This document shows positions 35,903 through 48,404 of a stretch of DNA of 64,000 nt, in pieces (position 1 is the first letter of the stretch; every line of letters begins with the position of its first letter). The translations under genes were made by a program, and so were the position numbers. The notes under the pieces are model-generated. The model was not told the origin of the DNA. It searched no databases and saw only the letters and a program-made list of their open reading frames with translations. Origin of the DNA: Cycas panzhihuaensis (Eukaryota; Cycadophyta). The stretch lies in contig CM041465.1 in assembly GCA_023213395.1 (NCBI GenBank), positions 99,517,741-99,581,740 of the forward strand. Reading direction: 5' to 3'.

Positions 35903-36254
35903 AGCCTCACCGCTCAGAAGCACAATACGATGGCGAATGCTGGCAACACAATTGTCAGTAGCACATGTATATGTATATATATATAAATCATGATTATAAC
36001 AGGAGACAAGGGTGCTGGTGAGTGTCGTGGCAGAACGCATGGATATAAGGATAGAGGTGGAGACGACGTAGGGGTTGCCTATGTGCTACCCAGGAATCGA
36101 TAAGAAGCTAAAAGGATGAGGGGGCTGCCCCCATGGTGAAAATGCAAAGAGATGCATGATGATGTCAGGTTAAAGAGATAAATGAGCAAACCTGGTAGTC
36201 ACCATAGTTTAACCTCATTAGCGGTTAACTTTCAGAGGTGCGAACGGATCATAG

Positions 36255-36945
36255 GATAATGCGCATGACAGCCTAGGACTTGGGTAACAGAGCGACTCGG
36301 TAAGTCCCAGGGACGGTCAACAAGAAGAGGAAGGTGACGCTCAAGGATGAGGCGAACGAGACTATCTACCTCAACATTGAGGGCCCAAGGAATGTGTCAG
36401 ATGTTGACATGCTAGAAACATGCCAAAAGGGATCAGGCGGTTGAAGCAAGGGCTCTCAAGTGAGGGTATCGCATCTGGTAAACCTGGGTGAGATGGGACA
36501 CCACCACCTAGGAGTCATAGAGAAGAACAATAGATCCATGATGGAAATGAAGTGCATTAGTGAGGGCCTCGATGATGGCTGTGTACTCAGCTTCGTTATT
36601 GGTGGCCTCGAGGAGGAAGATTTTGAAGCATAAGAAATCATGTTTGGAAGAGCTGTGAAGAATCCAAGTAGCAGTAGAAGTTCCAGGATTACTATAGCTT
36701 CTGCTGTCGGTAAAAATGAAGAGAGACATAGATGAGGATAGAAAACGCATCTCGGTAGAGGAAATGTATGATAATATAAGAGTCAGAGCAAGAGGGACTT
36801 GTATGGAAAGCAATAAATGGCCATAAAGAGTAGGAGGACCTAACAATGAGGCTACCCAAGGACAAGAGCAGACGATCTGGCCACTGGCTGAGAGTGGGCG
36901 GCAAAAAGGGCATCCCAGGGCGCCAAAGGTTGCTTTAGAAAGCAA
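36255..36945 (-). pseudogene. Detached RNase H-like ORF of E4, best preserved
   Basis: The minus frame from 36945 reaches FTDSRSYSNPG (about 36714), ATNNEAEYTAIIEALTNAL and SIVLLYDS before a stop that replaces Gln in DSQVV. Reading on in the same frame, VVVSHLTQVY and a tail ALNVEVDSLVRL follow, matching the end of RNase H domains. The Asp, Glu and Asp of the active site are all present. A likely start is the Met at 36729. The sequence before it (about 72 codons, hydrophobic) has no relative that I recognise. Confidence 0.75.
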
Positions 36946-37272
36946 AGAATGACTCCAAAAAGAGGGAGCATTCCCTTTGGAGGTCCCGAGAGTAGGAATA
37001 AGCTACAAAAACAGGTCTAGGATAGCGAAATGAGCCAAACGAGTATAAACTCAGGTATGCATAGGAGCGGCACACAAAATAAGGCAAAAGGGGCCCTTAC
37101 GAAAGATGCATTGGCAGGGTGCCATAAATGCATCCATAAGAAGGAGCGACACGAAGGCTATGGGATTACAATAGGAGACAGGGCCAGAAGGCAAAGATGA
37201 TCGGGGGTAAGAGACGATCCAAAGGGCTATCACGAGGGCAAAAATGGAGAGAGTGCCCATCGGGATCCCCGC

Positions 37273-37282
37273 CTATATAAGG
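37273..37282 (+). promoter_or_regulatory. TATA box of the E4 PMD gene
   Basis: CTATATAAGG on the plus strand, 159 bases before the exon 1 ATG at 37441. Confidence 0.65.
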
Positions 37283-37440
37283 AAAATTGATGAAAACGAG
37301 ATTTATTTTCACGGGCTCTCGAGCAAATCTAGAGCCATTCCCTTATGCAGCGAAGCACTACCAAACTTCGGAGGCATGCAGAGGGAGATCAGACCATGGG
37401 ATCAGAGCTAGAGGATAGCTGTCAGGACCATAAAGATGAG

Positions 37441-39804
37441 ATGACGAGCACTAGGCCAGATCCAATGAGTGGATCCTAGAAAATCCACCCCATCTCGTGG
37501 TTTCAAGTTTACTACTTTTTATCGATTTTTGTATAAGTTTTAGGCCCTATAAGGGTGAAAAATGACCTCCCAAGGTCCAAATTAGATCGAGAGAGAGGCA
37601 AGACTAGGGCATTAGGCAGCCCTGGTCCCTGTGGGCCTTGCTGGGCCCACCAAAAGGATTTTTTTTGGGTTTTTTGGTAGGAAAACCCCCCCTTTTAGGG
37701 GGGTGCCATTCACACCATGGTAAAGATTGCAGTGCTGCGATCTTTGCTGTAGGGCCCCGATCGCTGTGGGACCCGAGCGAAACTCTGTGGTACCACAAAG
37801 TTTGGTGTTGTGTGAAGGCAGAACTATAGAAGAAAGAAGATAGGGGCTCGAGGGGCCCAAAATCCTGATCAGGTGAAGCTGAAGGATAGTCTAGGGGACA
37901 GAGAGTGAGTGTAGGTCAAGTTCTGATTTGTTCCATGGTGCTCGTAGGCTATGATCATGATAGAGAACCGCGAAAACACAGGTATGGCTATGTTGAGTTT
38001 TATTGAGATGATAACTAGGGAGGACAAGGTCATGAGGACACCTCAGTATATGTTAGACCAGTGGCTATTGATTGACACTGTCTTGTATTGAGACCGGAGG
38101 AGGCACGTCTTCCACCTACCCCAAGTGGGAGATGTATCAGTGACACTTGGGGATATCTAGAGGATACTGAGAGTACCGACGACTGGGAGGCCGGTGGCAC
38201 TAGGAGCGCTACTGAGCAATGAGGTAGCACACAAGGAGGCAGTGACATTTTTCATAGGTTTGGACAGATGGGAGCGAGGGATTCCTCTCCAGACCATGGT
38301 CATGTTAGGGATTCCTCAAGTGAGGAAATTGATCAAACTATGCATTCTATTCCGGATCTCCCAGAAATATAACCATAGAGACATACCAAGAGGATGGATG
38401 GATATAGTGCACTGGTGTGAGGTAGGAGAGCGGATGGACTGGGCCACCCTGACAGCAACAAATCTTGTCGCACAACTAGAGGCCATCAGGGTAACATGCA
38501 GAGGAGGACTCTCATACAGCACACTATTACAGTGTTGGTTCTTCGACCACTTTGGAGCAGTGGCGCTAGTGGGGGGACCACACCTTATCATAGAGTAGGC
38601 CTCGATGGTACATAGGTGGCAGACTAGGCTGAAAGGGACCGAGGACCAGGCACACGTCTGTCGCTCAGTGGAGGCCACATCACTAGACCTCATCACCATG
38701 ACAGATTATATAGTAGATCTGTATAGGGTAGTGAGGTGGGATAATGATGATGTGACAGGAGGAGCAGGAGTGCCCCCAGGAGATGATGAGGGTGGTGATG
38801 GGTTCAGCCCATCACAAGCTGCAGGAGAGATAGTTCCATCTGGGGCTACAGGCAGAGAGGCAGGCCCATTAGGAGCTGTAGAGGAGAAAGGTCCAATGAC
38901 CTAGGCCCAGAGGCTACAGATCGTTAGGAGATCCAGAGAGGTTGTAGCAGCACCAGCCGCAGAAAGGAGGGACGCTATAAGAGCTAAGGCCATGGCAGAG
39001 GAGATACCAAAGGAGGAGGTACCAGCAGCTGGCAGAGTGCCACTGGGAGAGGTAGTCAACCGAGTCGAGGAGTCGGTAGTCACACCAGGTAAGAGATGAC
39101 CATTTCCTATCATCATTTGATTACCAGATATATACATGTTTTGATTTTGGTTGGATATCCATATAAACATGGACTGATATATGGCATGTTGGATTGTAGG
39201 TATGGTAGATATCCAAAGGCTAGTGGAGGTAGTAGTCTGAGAGATATTCCCTTGGGTCTACATAGAGGGACAACCTCCCATTCAGGTAGGAGATGAGCCT
39301 AGATTGACAGGCAGTCACATAACAGCATTCGCCCCATTGATACGGGTGAGGGATATATGGGTGGCAGAGTCCCAGGAGCACGAAGCATATGTAGGACAAT
39401 AGTAGGCTGAGATGGATGCCATCATAGCTAAGAGGGATGCCCTATAGGCGCAGGTGTAGGCACTCGAGACTCAAGGAGGAGCCAGAAGGGATATGGGGAG
39501 CCATATCTAGGTGATAGTGCTGGAGGAGCAACTCTGGGAGATGGAGAAGAGGCTCTACCTCATAGAGATGGAGCGAGATCATATCCAAGTGTGATACGAT
39601 CGACTGGTGGAGGACATGGCATCGAGGTCAACACGGAGTAGGACACAAACTCATATGCTGGCAATGACCTCGAGGAGGCCACGGGATGAGGGGAGCGAGA
39701 TAGGGAGCTCGCAGAGACTTAGGAGGAGTCTCGGAGGGATGTGGTCCCCAGGGGAGGGATCACATCGACCAGGAGATGATGCCTTAGGAGCAGGGCAACA
39801 GTAG
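37441..39804 (+). pseudogene. Opposite-strand PMD gene of E4, frame intact but with stops
   Basis: Exons 37441-37464, 37948-39088 and 39200-39804 sum to 1770 bases, exactly 590 codons, with no frameshift. Exon 2 ends in phase 1 (CCAG|GTAAGA) and exon 3 (TTGTAG|GT) restores the frame. Order of regions: PMD core (RRRHVFHLPQVGDVS, GRPVALGALLSN; residues about 50-100), PMD second half (CWFFDHFGAVALVGGPH near 215), an acidic/Gly/Pro linker (280-385), then a heptad-like charged tail and an Arg/Ser-rich end RRPRDEGSEIG. About ten in-frame stops are all explicable by C-to-T or G-to-A change. The exon 1 donor is ATGAGT instead of GTGAGT. Confidence 0.82.
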
Positions 39805-40507
39805 GATAGGGTATATGTATTTGATTTTGATAAGGGAAAGCATGGACCTCCAAGGGGTCACCATATATAGTCACATGATTATACACCCCCTGTAAGGACA
39901 CCTACTTCCTATAGATGATATACCATACCATATATATAATATGACACATGATTTTGATGTATATATATAGACGGGGTGATTGGTACCCCATTTTGACACA
40001 TGATGACGTGTATCATAATGTGTGATGGATGATATGTATATTTTGTTTACATGTTTATGTGATGAGGATGCAACGATACATGAGGATATGCGTGGTTACA
40101 TTTTGAGTTGATTACTATATGAGTTTTATGTTATGATATTTGTTTAAGTTGTGTATATTTCCTTTCATACAAGGCCAGATACCTAACAAGAGCACACATG
40201 ATCACCATGAGTAGAGGTGATAGATATATGTAGGGTTAGGAAATAGAGCAATACGCATGTCCACATGAGGAGCATAGCAGGATATGCAAAGGAAATACCT
40301 AGCAAGAGGGGAGTGAAAATACTCTAGAGCGTCGTCCTAATTGGGGGATGCCCAAATAGGAGGATAAGGTCCTAAGGAGAATGGGAATGAGGGTCCCATA
40401 GGAGGAACCGGAAAGAAACGAAAGGGGCCATCATAAGCTATCATTCCACCCGTGGATGGGAGGAATAGGAACGAACTTAAGATGGTAGTTTAGGCTCATT
40501 TCGGAGC
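39805..40507. other. Convergent spacer of E4
   Basis: Counterpart of 4275-4980. It has a short TA run near 39960 and GGGGTGATTGGTACCCC at 39973-39989. No gene is seen. Confidence 0.5.
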
Positions 40508-40899
40508 ATGAATAAGGTGATGATGAGGTCACGAGTAGAATTTCTTAAGGAATTTCCTGTTAACGACTTTCTCAAACTCAAGGCCCTCCAAGGTGGCAAT
40601 CCTACAGGCACCATTACCAAGGCTCTCGATAATGACAAAAGGGCCAACCCATTTGGGCCTGAATTTGGCCAAGTGGTCGTGAAGATACTCTAATTTAAGG
40701 ACATGGTCCCTAGGAAATAAAGGACGAGAACAAAGATGTTTATCATAGGTCCTTTATGAGTGAGATTTGGATGTTAGGTTAGCCTAGTAGGTAGCTAAGC
40801 ATCTCTCATCCAAAGCTTCGAGGTCTAGGAGGCAAGCCTGACAGATTGACTCCTCATCGATGAGACCTTGAAGGGAAACTCGTAAAGAGGAAATCTCCA
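40508..40899 (-). pseudogene. C-terminal remnant of pol, E4
   Basis: Same integrase tail as in E1, read on the minus strand (LLDLEALDER, HVLKLEY, GPFVIIESLG, FLKK), joined at about 40899 to the protease-RT linker with the same TAA at the joint. RT, RNase H and the integrase core are absent. Confidence 0.8.
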
Positions 40900-43800
40900 C
40901 TTAGTTGGGCGTGGAGCCTACTAAGTGCTCAAGTAAGGGTTCATCATCTTCAAAGTAATTTACCCCATGGATGACCTTACTTCGAATAGATGAAGTGCTA
41001 GAGGAAGTAGGAACAATGGGACTGTGATGGTCACCAGGCTGTCCAACTCCCTTAGAAGACTCCAGGAGAGAGTCAGGAAGAGGCTCCTCAGAAGGAGCGA
41101 AAGGTAGCTCCTCAAAACCATCACCTATAGGGGGTGATGAAGAGGAAGAACCAGTGACGAATGAGTCAATGCATGCAACGATATGTGACACAAGGGGGGT
41201 GACTAGTCTCACCATAGAAAGGAGTTCTAGGTTGGGACCTAGAACAAGATAGGTGCATCCTACTAGTGTAGAGGAAAGAAACAGGGTGAAGATAGCCCTC
41301 ATCCTCATAATGGGACTCATCATCACTAAATGAGGCTAGGTACCCATAGCTCCTAACACTAATAGGAGCGAAACGTGTGAGACTAGAGGAAGAAGATGTA
41401 GGATCTTCTTCAATGTGGGATGGATCAGGTATGCCGATGGAGCAACCCAAGGCATGAGTAGAAGGGTCTTGGCTTGCTTGGTTAATTAGATGAGTTTGCT
41501 TAACAGGTGGGCCTTCATAGGAAACAACCCTCATCCGTCCATCATGGATGAATTTTAGTTGCCCCCAATGGGTTAAACACATGGCTTCCATCTGATTGAG
41601 CCATGGTCAACCCAAGAGAAGATTGTAGTCAACATCAATATCTAGGACTATAATGTCAGCAAGGACAATCTTGCCCTCAAGAGTGAGCGGGATCGAAATG
41701 GATCCTAATGGAGTCTTTTTTCTACTGTCATAGCCTTGGCATCACCATAGAATAGGTTCCAAGGCGGAAATACCAAGCTCTTACATAACACGTAAGGGCA
41801 TGGCATTCTCAGAAGAACCATTATCGACAACAGTCCTTTGTAGGATGCAGTTAGGTGTGTCAATGGTGATGGTGAAAGGGAAGTTCCATTGGCATTCCCT
41901 TTCACACGCAGGGGGAAGGTCTTTAGGGTCAAAAGAGATGATAGGCTCATGGCTTTGGGTAATACCTAAAGTGTGGATGGGCACGTTATTCGATCCTAAA
42001 GCTTCCAAAAGGAAAGTCTATTGTTTGGGACAACTCCTCAAAACATCCATCAAGGACATTCCTACAGTGATAGTATGGAGTTCGTTAATGATAGAGAAAG
42101 GCTTACCCTTCACAGTAGGTTGGGTAAGTGCCCTTCAAAAATCGTAGTGACCAAGATGCATAGGAATGACCTTGGGAAAAAGCAGCACTTTTGGAGGGGG
42201 GTTCTCTGAAAGAGGATCAGAGTGTAGGATAGAAGAAGAAGCGCCAATTGCATCTTTAGCAGCTTGAGACCGAGTAAGGATGTATAGGGGAGTAGACTCA
42301 AGCATTTGGATTACCTTCTTTCCCTTATTCTGGGATTGCGAAGGTGAAGGAGTACGTCAGTGAGAGGAATGCGAAGAAGAAGATGAATCTTGGGCACCCT
42401 TCCCTTTATCATGGGAAGGACAAGAATTTGGTGATCTTCCCCAGTTCTGGTTGTTTTTAGGCTAAGTATTACGATCACGTTCCCTATGTTTGGGAAACGA
42501 ATCTTTGTGGACTGGTTGGTCTAAGTTGGGCCTTAAGGCCCATTTAGGGGATGAGTCACGTTGAGGGGCATCCCTAGGATGCTGAGCCCTACAACGTGAG
42601 TCATCATAGAAACACTCCCCATGAATGGAATACCACTTCTTCTCAAGTGAGGAATCAGGTTTCCTTGCTTAAGAGGACTGGGCATTACCATTCCTAGGGA
42701 GGGAAGCTTGAGTAGCTTGTTGTATTTGTTTGTTAGAAGTAGGTGATAAAGGAGCTTGCAGTTTAAGTTCCTTCATTGTACATTCGAATGAACGTATAAC
42801 AGATCTAAGTGGATCTAGGGTCTTCTGAGTTGGATGAGAAGAAGACCTAAAAGATTGTTCCAGTTTGGTTTCTTTAGTTGGAGGTGGTGACTCACATCAT
42901 TGTGAAGTCTTAAGGGGCTTCTTGAATCCATCCTGGATCTTAATAACCTCAAGCGCTAAGTACTTTGCGATGGCAGAGTCACATGTAATCACCCCCATCT
43001 TAAGGACTTCTACATGGACCTCAGGGCAAAGTGCATTAACAAAGGGATCCCTCTTTAATTCCTCAGGCAAAGTAGCCTTAGTGGAATGAAGAAGGTCATG
43101 AAATCACCGCATAAAGTCACGATTCATCTCATCGTGACCTTGTTTGAGCGAAAGAAGAGATTTTATTCCACTTTCGAATGGGTGAGCAATATCAAAAAAA
43201 TTGATAAACTCGTCCACAAGTTACTAGAACGAGAAAATGGAATGAGCTAGCAGGCAATAAAACCACTTAAGGGCATCGCCTTGTAGAGATCATAGGAACA
43301 ATTTCATTAGAATGTGGTCATAGGCCCAGTAATCAATACACGCTATAGAGAAACTACAGACATGCTCCGCTGGGTCTTGTGATGAAGTTCCATCAAACTT
43401 AAGAACTTCAAGAGGATGAGGTGGTAAGTTGGTTCTTAATGCCTCAACAGATAATGGGGTCGATCTATAATCCATGAAGGGACATGCCCTTGCCTGAACT
43501 GTAGGATCAACAAATGATGTAGGAGGTAACGCGTAAGGAACAGATGGGGGTGGTAAACCCATCCCTCCTTGAGGAAATGCCCCATGCCAGAAAGGGGCTT
43601 GAGGATAAGCACCTTGAAAGGAAGTTGGGTTCCCTTGCAAAGGCGCGACATAAGAGGTTACTCTAGATGGAGGAAAGGAAGGGTGTGGAACTAGGTTTTA
43701 TCCATATGGGCCACCCGTGGGTGGTGCAACCCCATATGGATGTAGCAGGTCCATGCCATAAGCTAGAATATGATTCCCCTTACCTTGCCCCTAAGGTTGA

Positions 43801-44642
43801 GAGCTATAACCTAGGGGTATATAAAGAGAAGAACCGTTAGGTTGGCTTTGAGGATACGTGGGAGCAGATCCCACATGACTAGTGGTAGTAGCGTTAGTAG
43901 GACCTCTAGGCCTACTAGGAAATGTATACGCTACGCTGAGAGGTGGCACATTAGCTTGACTCAAAAAAGGCATGCTAACCCCAAGCTAGGAGAAAGACAC
44001 ACCACGAGAGGGTCCCAAAGAACTAGGACCATGATGGGGGATAGAAGGTACAACATTCATCCCTAAAGTAGGTGTAGGAACAGAGTGGGACGAATGTGTA
44101 GGAACGAAAGGGTTGCTCATTGTGGGAGGCGCAGGTGCAGATGAAGAAGGTGGGATAGAAGCGAATGAAGAAGTCGCTCCTCCACGTAAAACATCTTCAA
44201 ACCACCTGGGACGCGATTGAAGACGAGCCGCTCGAAAGCACTCGCTAATAGCTTCAACCACGTCAGTGGGAGGGGTATCCACGTGGTTATAACAGATAGA
44301 TATGACCTCAAATGACATAGACCCCTCAGGGTGCTCCTCATAAGAATCACCAACTAGATGGTGAACCTTAAGAGGAGATAGGCCTTCTACCGTATGAGTA
44401 GAAGGATGGGTGTCAAGTGGGTGATGTTGGTCACCCAGGTAGTAAATAGGATCGTCACCCTCTTGGGTGGATCCTGAAATGGATGCGGGGAGCTCATGAG
44501 TTCCTAAGGCAAATGCATGATAGGCCTAATCAGAAGGGTATCCTTCCATTGTCGAATCAGAATCTGATAATGAAAGAAGACAATACCCTGGATCTTCTAA
44601 TAATGGAGGTAAACCACATAGGCGATGTGAGAAATATCGCAT
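40900..44642 (-). pseudogene. gag, zinc knuckle, protease and linker of E4, uninterrupted
   Basis: Start ATG at 44642 (MRYFSHRL). The Pro/Gly-rich N-terminus, with YSSQP and FPQGGMGLPPPSVP stretches, leads to the gag domain around 43290-42960 and below, a zinc knuckle near 42610 (HGECFYDDSRC), a protease segment near 41820 (DNGSSENAMP) and an acidic linker 40901-41590 ending EHLVGSTPN. It shows the undisturbed target of the E2 insertion at about 42937. Stops and shifts are scattered; no RT follows. Confidence 0.82.
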
Positions 44643-44786
44643 AAACAACTTGCCATCACTTTAGAAGAAGGAAAGAGATGTAAAGTGAGTGTGTTGGGGG
44701 CTGCCCAATAAAAGATGAAGTGGAGGAAACCACTAGAAGGTAGTAATATCAACAGGAAGGGATGAGAACTAGCTCCCTTACTAGCA

Positions 44787-44806
44787 AGTCCCCAGTATGG
44801 TCGCTA
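44787..44806 (-). promoter_or_regulatory. Primer-binding site of E4
   Basis: Minus strand TAGCGACCATACTGGGGACT, beside the 5' LTR; one transition from E2. Confidence 0.7.
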
Positions 44807-44807
44807 G

Positions 44808-47574
44808 TGGATGCGCGTCTACGGGATAATCACCTAGCTAGGTAGGAATGATGATGATCGATATTGGTATCAAGGATGCAGGTGAAAAACCTACAAGTGA
44901 AGTAAGTACCACACAGGGCACCCCATGTGCCGGAGCACAAGTTCTGGACCTGCGGATAATACCCAGCTACCTTGGAGTGGTCCTCTATCCCAAAGAGAAA
45001 AAGGGAAAACAAGAAAGGTAGCCTGGATGGACTTGAGAGGAAGGTCCTCTTACCCTTGGATGGCCAGAAGGGGAAGAAAGGAATACTCAAAGGTTTCCCT
45101 ACAATGAAGGGAAATGAGCAGAAATAAGATAGGTGATAGCCTATAATGTGGCTAGGTTCCTCTTGGTTGTTTGATCGACCAAACAAGACCAAGAGGGAAG
45201 GATGGAAGTGAGAATAGGACAACTAAGCCGAAGTTTCCTCGTAATGTTTCGAAAAGAAAAATAAGAAAGGAAACGAGGATAGGTGATACATATGCAAACA
45301 AACAATGCCAAGTGAGGATGAACCAAAAGGGGCAAGATAGGCTTTGCAAGCAAAGGAAAATGAAAGGCTAAGTTTCCTATAAGTCCTTTTCCTATGTGGG
45401 TTTAGTGTACAATGTATAAGTACGCAAATAAGAATTGAAAGTATTATTTCCCCTTTCACTTTTATGTGTAACCTACTTAACTAACACATAGATCTCAAAT
45501 AAAAGTACGAAAGGAAAGCAAGAGCGAAAGGGGGATGTACGTACTTGGAAGATGTATCGGCTGATAGAAGACCTCACCCATGCACAACATACATGCTCGC
45601 CAATCCACAGATGGTGGGGCTCCCTTACCTTCCCCTTTGTGGAAAGAAAGCGAAAGGAAAGGAGTAAAAGCAAACAGAAAAACAAGGGACCTTACCTAGA
45701 TCTAAGTGCTTTACACCTTTGCAAGAGCACCACAACAACCTGCACATGCATGGACTAATCCATTCCACAAAGGGGCTGCAAGAGATAAACTATGTATATG
45801 CAAGTATATATATGTGTTATTTATGTTAGAGTGTTAGAAGGAAACAGTTGTTGTAACAAGCCCTAAAAACCCTCTCTCAAACAACACTAAACATCAAGCA
45901 AAGATGGAGTAAAGGAAGCTTTAGGATGGCTAACCCTCCCCTGGGTTCTCTACATAACTCACAAGCACAACAAAGTAATGGTAAGGGTCACTAAGGTCAG
46001 CGAAGAGGTACCAAGAAAAGAGCAACAAGGCATTGGGGAAGTATGCAGGACACAGAGTTGCTATGGGTAGCAATCTGGTGCACAAACCCTTACTAATGAT
46101 GTCAAGGGGTATCCAACAACACATGGGACACTACGGGAGTCCAAACAAGAGGTGAGCAAGCCTAGAATCAGTGCAGCAAGGGGTTGCATACGTTGATAAT
46201 CTAGCATTGGCCTAGGGCTCAATCTCTCCTAATAATCTCAAGAAGATCATGGAGTAAGAGAAGAGAAGATGGGAAGGGATTATCCTTGGAGAGAAGGACT
46301 AAAAAGGGGGGTTGCCCCACCTTACTTTCTTCATCCAACCTTAGGACTCTTCCCTTTCTGCTCCCTTGAAGAAAATCAGTGGAGAGAAAGGTGGAGCCAA
46401 AAGACAAGAAGCCAAATATAACGGAAAAATAACTTTGCAATGATGAAACTTGAAGGAAACATGCAAATAAGACAAGAAATAGGTCCAAAATAAGGGGAAC
46501 TTACCATAAAACTGAAAGAGAAAGGTTTGTGAGACTATTTGAGCAGACGTATGACAGATCTAGACCTGCTAACAGTGAGGAAGAAGACCCCTATAAGGGT
46601 TTGTAGGAGAGAATCCAATGAACGACTGAAAGGTGCACTTGTTAGGCGAGTTGGAGAAGAATCAGTGCCAAAATCGCTTGATGAAACCTGAAGAGAGGCT
46701 TCCCACCATGGAAGCAAGGAGTTGCAGGCAAGTCCTAGCCTAGGGTTGTAGGAAACATAGGCCTGTAGGAACACTTATAGTAGAAGGAGCAGGAGAGTAG
46801 TAGTTGTAGCAGAAACTGTTGTCTTGGAGAGGCAAAAAGTGACATAAAAGGAGAGAGAGAGAGACTCAAAATGTTGAGAGTTTAGATACTTATACCCATC
46901 CTAGCCCTAAGTGAGTGAATAGCATGCGAATAGGGCTGAGGTGGACACAACACATTGTGGCAATTCTACGGGAAACGTGAGAATTACCATGGCAGATTTT
47001 AAAAAATAACTAACAACAGTCGCACCATGGCAAACTTCACGGTACCACGGTAAACTTCGTGGTATCACTAAATTTATAGCGGTACAGGACTAGAAAGCCA
47101 GAATGGCTAAATTTTGGGTTCTGGGCGCTTTGGGAGGTGATGTGATAGGGCTGGGAGGAGCTGGCCCTCCTGTCTAGGTGGCTGAGATAGTCCAGGATGC
47201 ATGTGGATAGAGGCAAGCAAACATCAATGGGCAAAGATCCCAGAACGAGGTGCTAGGAGCTCAAGGTTGAGGCATGAATAGATTATACAGACAAGAAAGG
47301 GACTTGAGGTAGTATTGAGACTGCGCAGAGGGTTGTATAATGCCATGGGGATGCCTACCTTGTGGAAAGGTAGGTCCCACTGGGTCATCACAGGCTCACA
47401 ATATGACAAGCAACATGAACAGGCAACAAATACAAAGTAGTCATGCAAATGAAGCAAGCAGTCATGCAATGAGGCAACACTTCTATCAACCTTTCTAACA
47501 AAATAGTGTAAGTGAAAAGGAAGAAGCATACCTAAGTCAACCTATCTGTATCTATTCCTGGTAGCCAGGAAATA
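44808..47574 (-). repeat. 5' LTR of E4
   Basis: Aligns over its full length with the E1 LTR at 26081-28822, including the GA run (46851-46864), TATA-like GGGTATAAGTAT at 46889-46897, and GTAAG motifs near 45628 and 46500 (minus). Its right flank ATACCTATACAAGACAT equals that of E1. Confidence 0.9.
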
Positions 47575-48400
47575 GATACCTATACAAGACATCTATTATG
47601 GACATTCTAGTGACCACAGTGTGGAGCTTGTCTATGATTGAGAAGGACATCCCTTTGTCAATAGGTTGGGAAAGTGCCCTTCAAAAATCATAGCAACCCA
47701 GGTGAATAGGAATAGTCTTGGGGAGTGGAGAAATTTTGGAAGGTGGGTTATTCAGAGAAAAGTCTAACTGAGAGGAAGAGGAGGCCCCTGTGGTCTCTTT
47801 CACTGCTTAAGACCTACTGAGAGCATATAAAGGGGTGGTTTCAAGCATTTAGATGACTCTCTTTCCTATGTTATGGGATCGAGAGGGTGAAGAGGTTCGA
47901 TGGTGGGAACCTGGAGGAGAGGAAGAACTTCTTATCCCTTTTCCTTTTCCTTGCATTGAATAATGGTTAGGAGATCACCCCCTATTCTGGTTCCCCCTAT
48001 TTTGGGTGTACTAGTCCCATTCCCCATGTTTAAGAAAGGGAACCTTATAGATAAGTTGGTCTAAGTTGGGCTTAGATGCCCATCTAAGAGAGGAGTCATA
48101 AGGCGGGGCAAGTTCTAGATGTTACACTTGACACTATAAGTCCTCATGGAAGCACTCACCATAGACAAAACACCACTTCTTATTTGAGAAAGGTTTAGTC
48201 TTCCTGGTTTAGGACGAGTGGGTGTTTCTATTCTTAGGAGGTGCAACTTGATAGGCCTGGTCGATGAGCCTATAGGAGTCTAAAGGTAAAGAAAGAGTTT
48301 GAAGCTTAAGCTCCTTCATCATATATTTGAAGGAACATATAATAGAGGTCAAATGATCAAGAGTCTTCTCCATCAAATGGGTAGAAGACTTTTGGGGTTA
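47575..48400 (-). pseudogene. Second copy of the gag/zinc-knuckle fragment
   Basis: Nearly the same as 28823-29650, with the same fusion to PMD sequence near 48400. It shows that the E1/E4 duplication includes flanking DNA. Confidence 0.75.
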
Positions 48401-48404
48401 TTGG

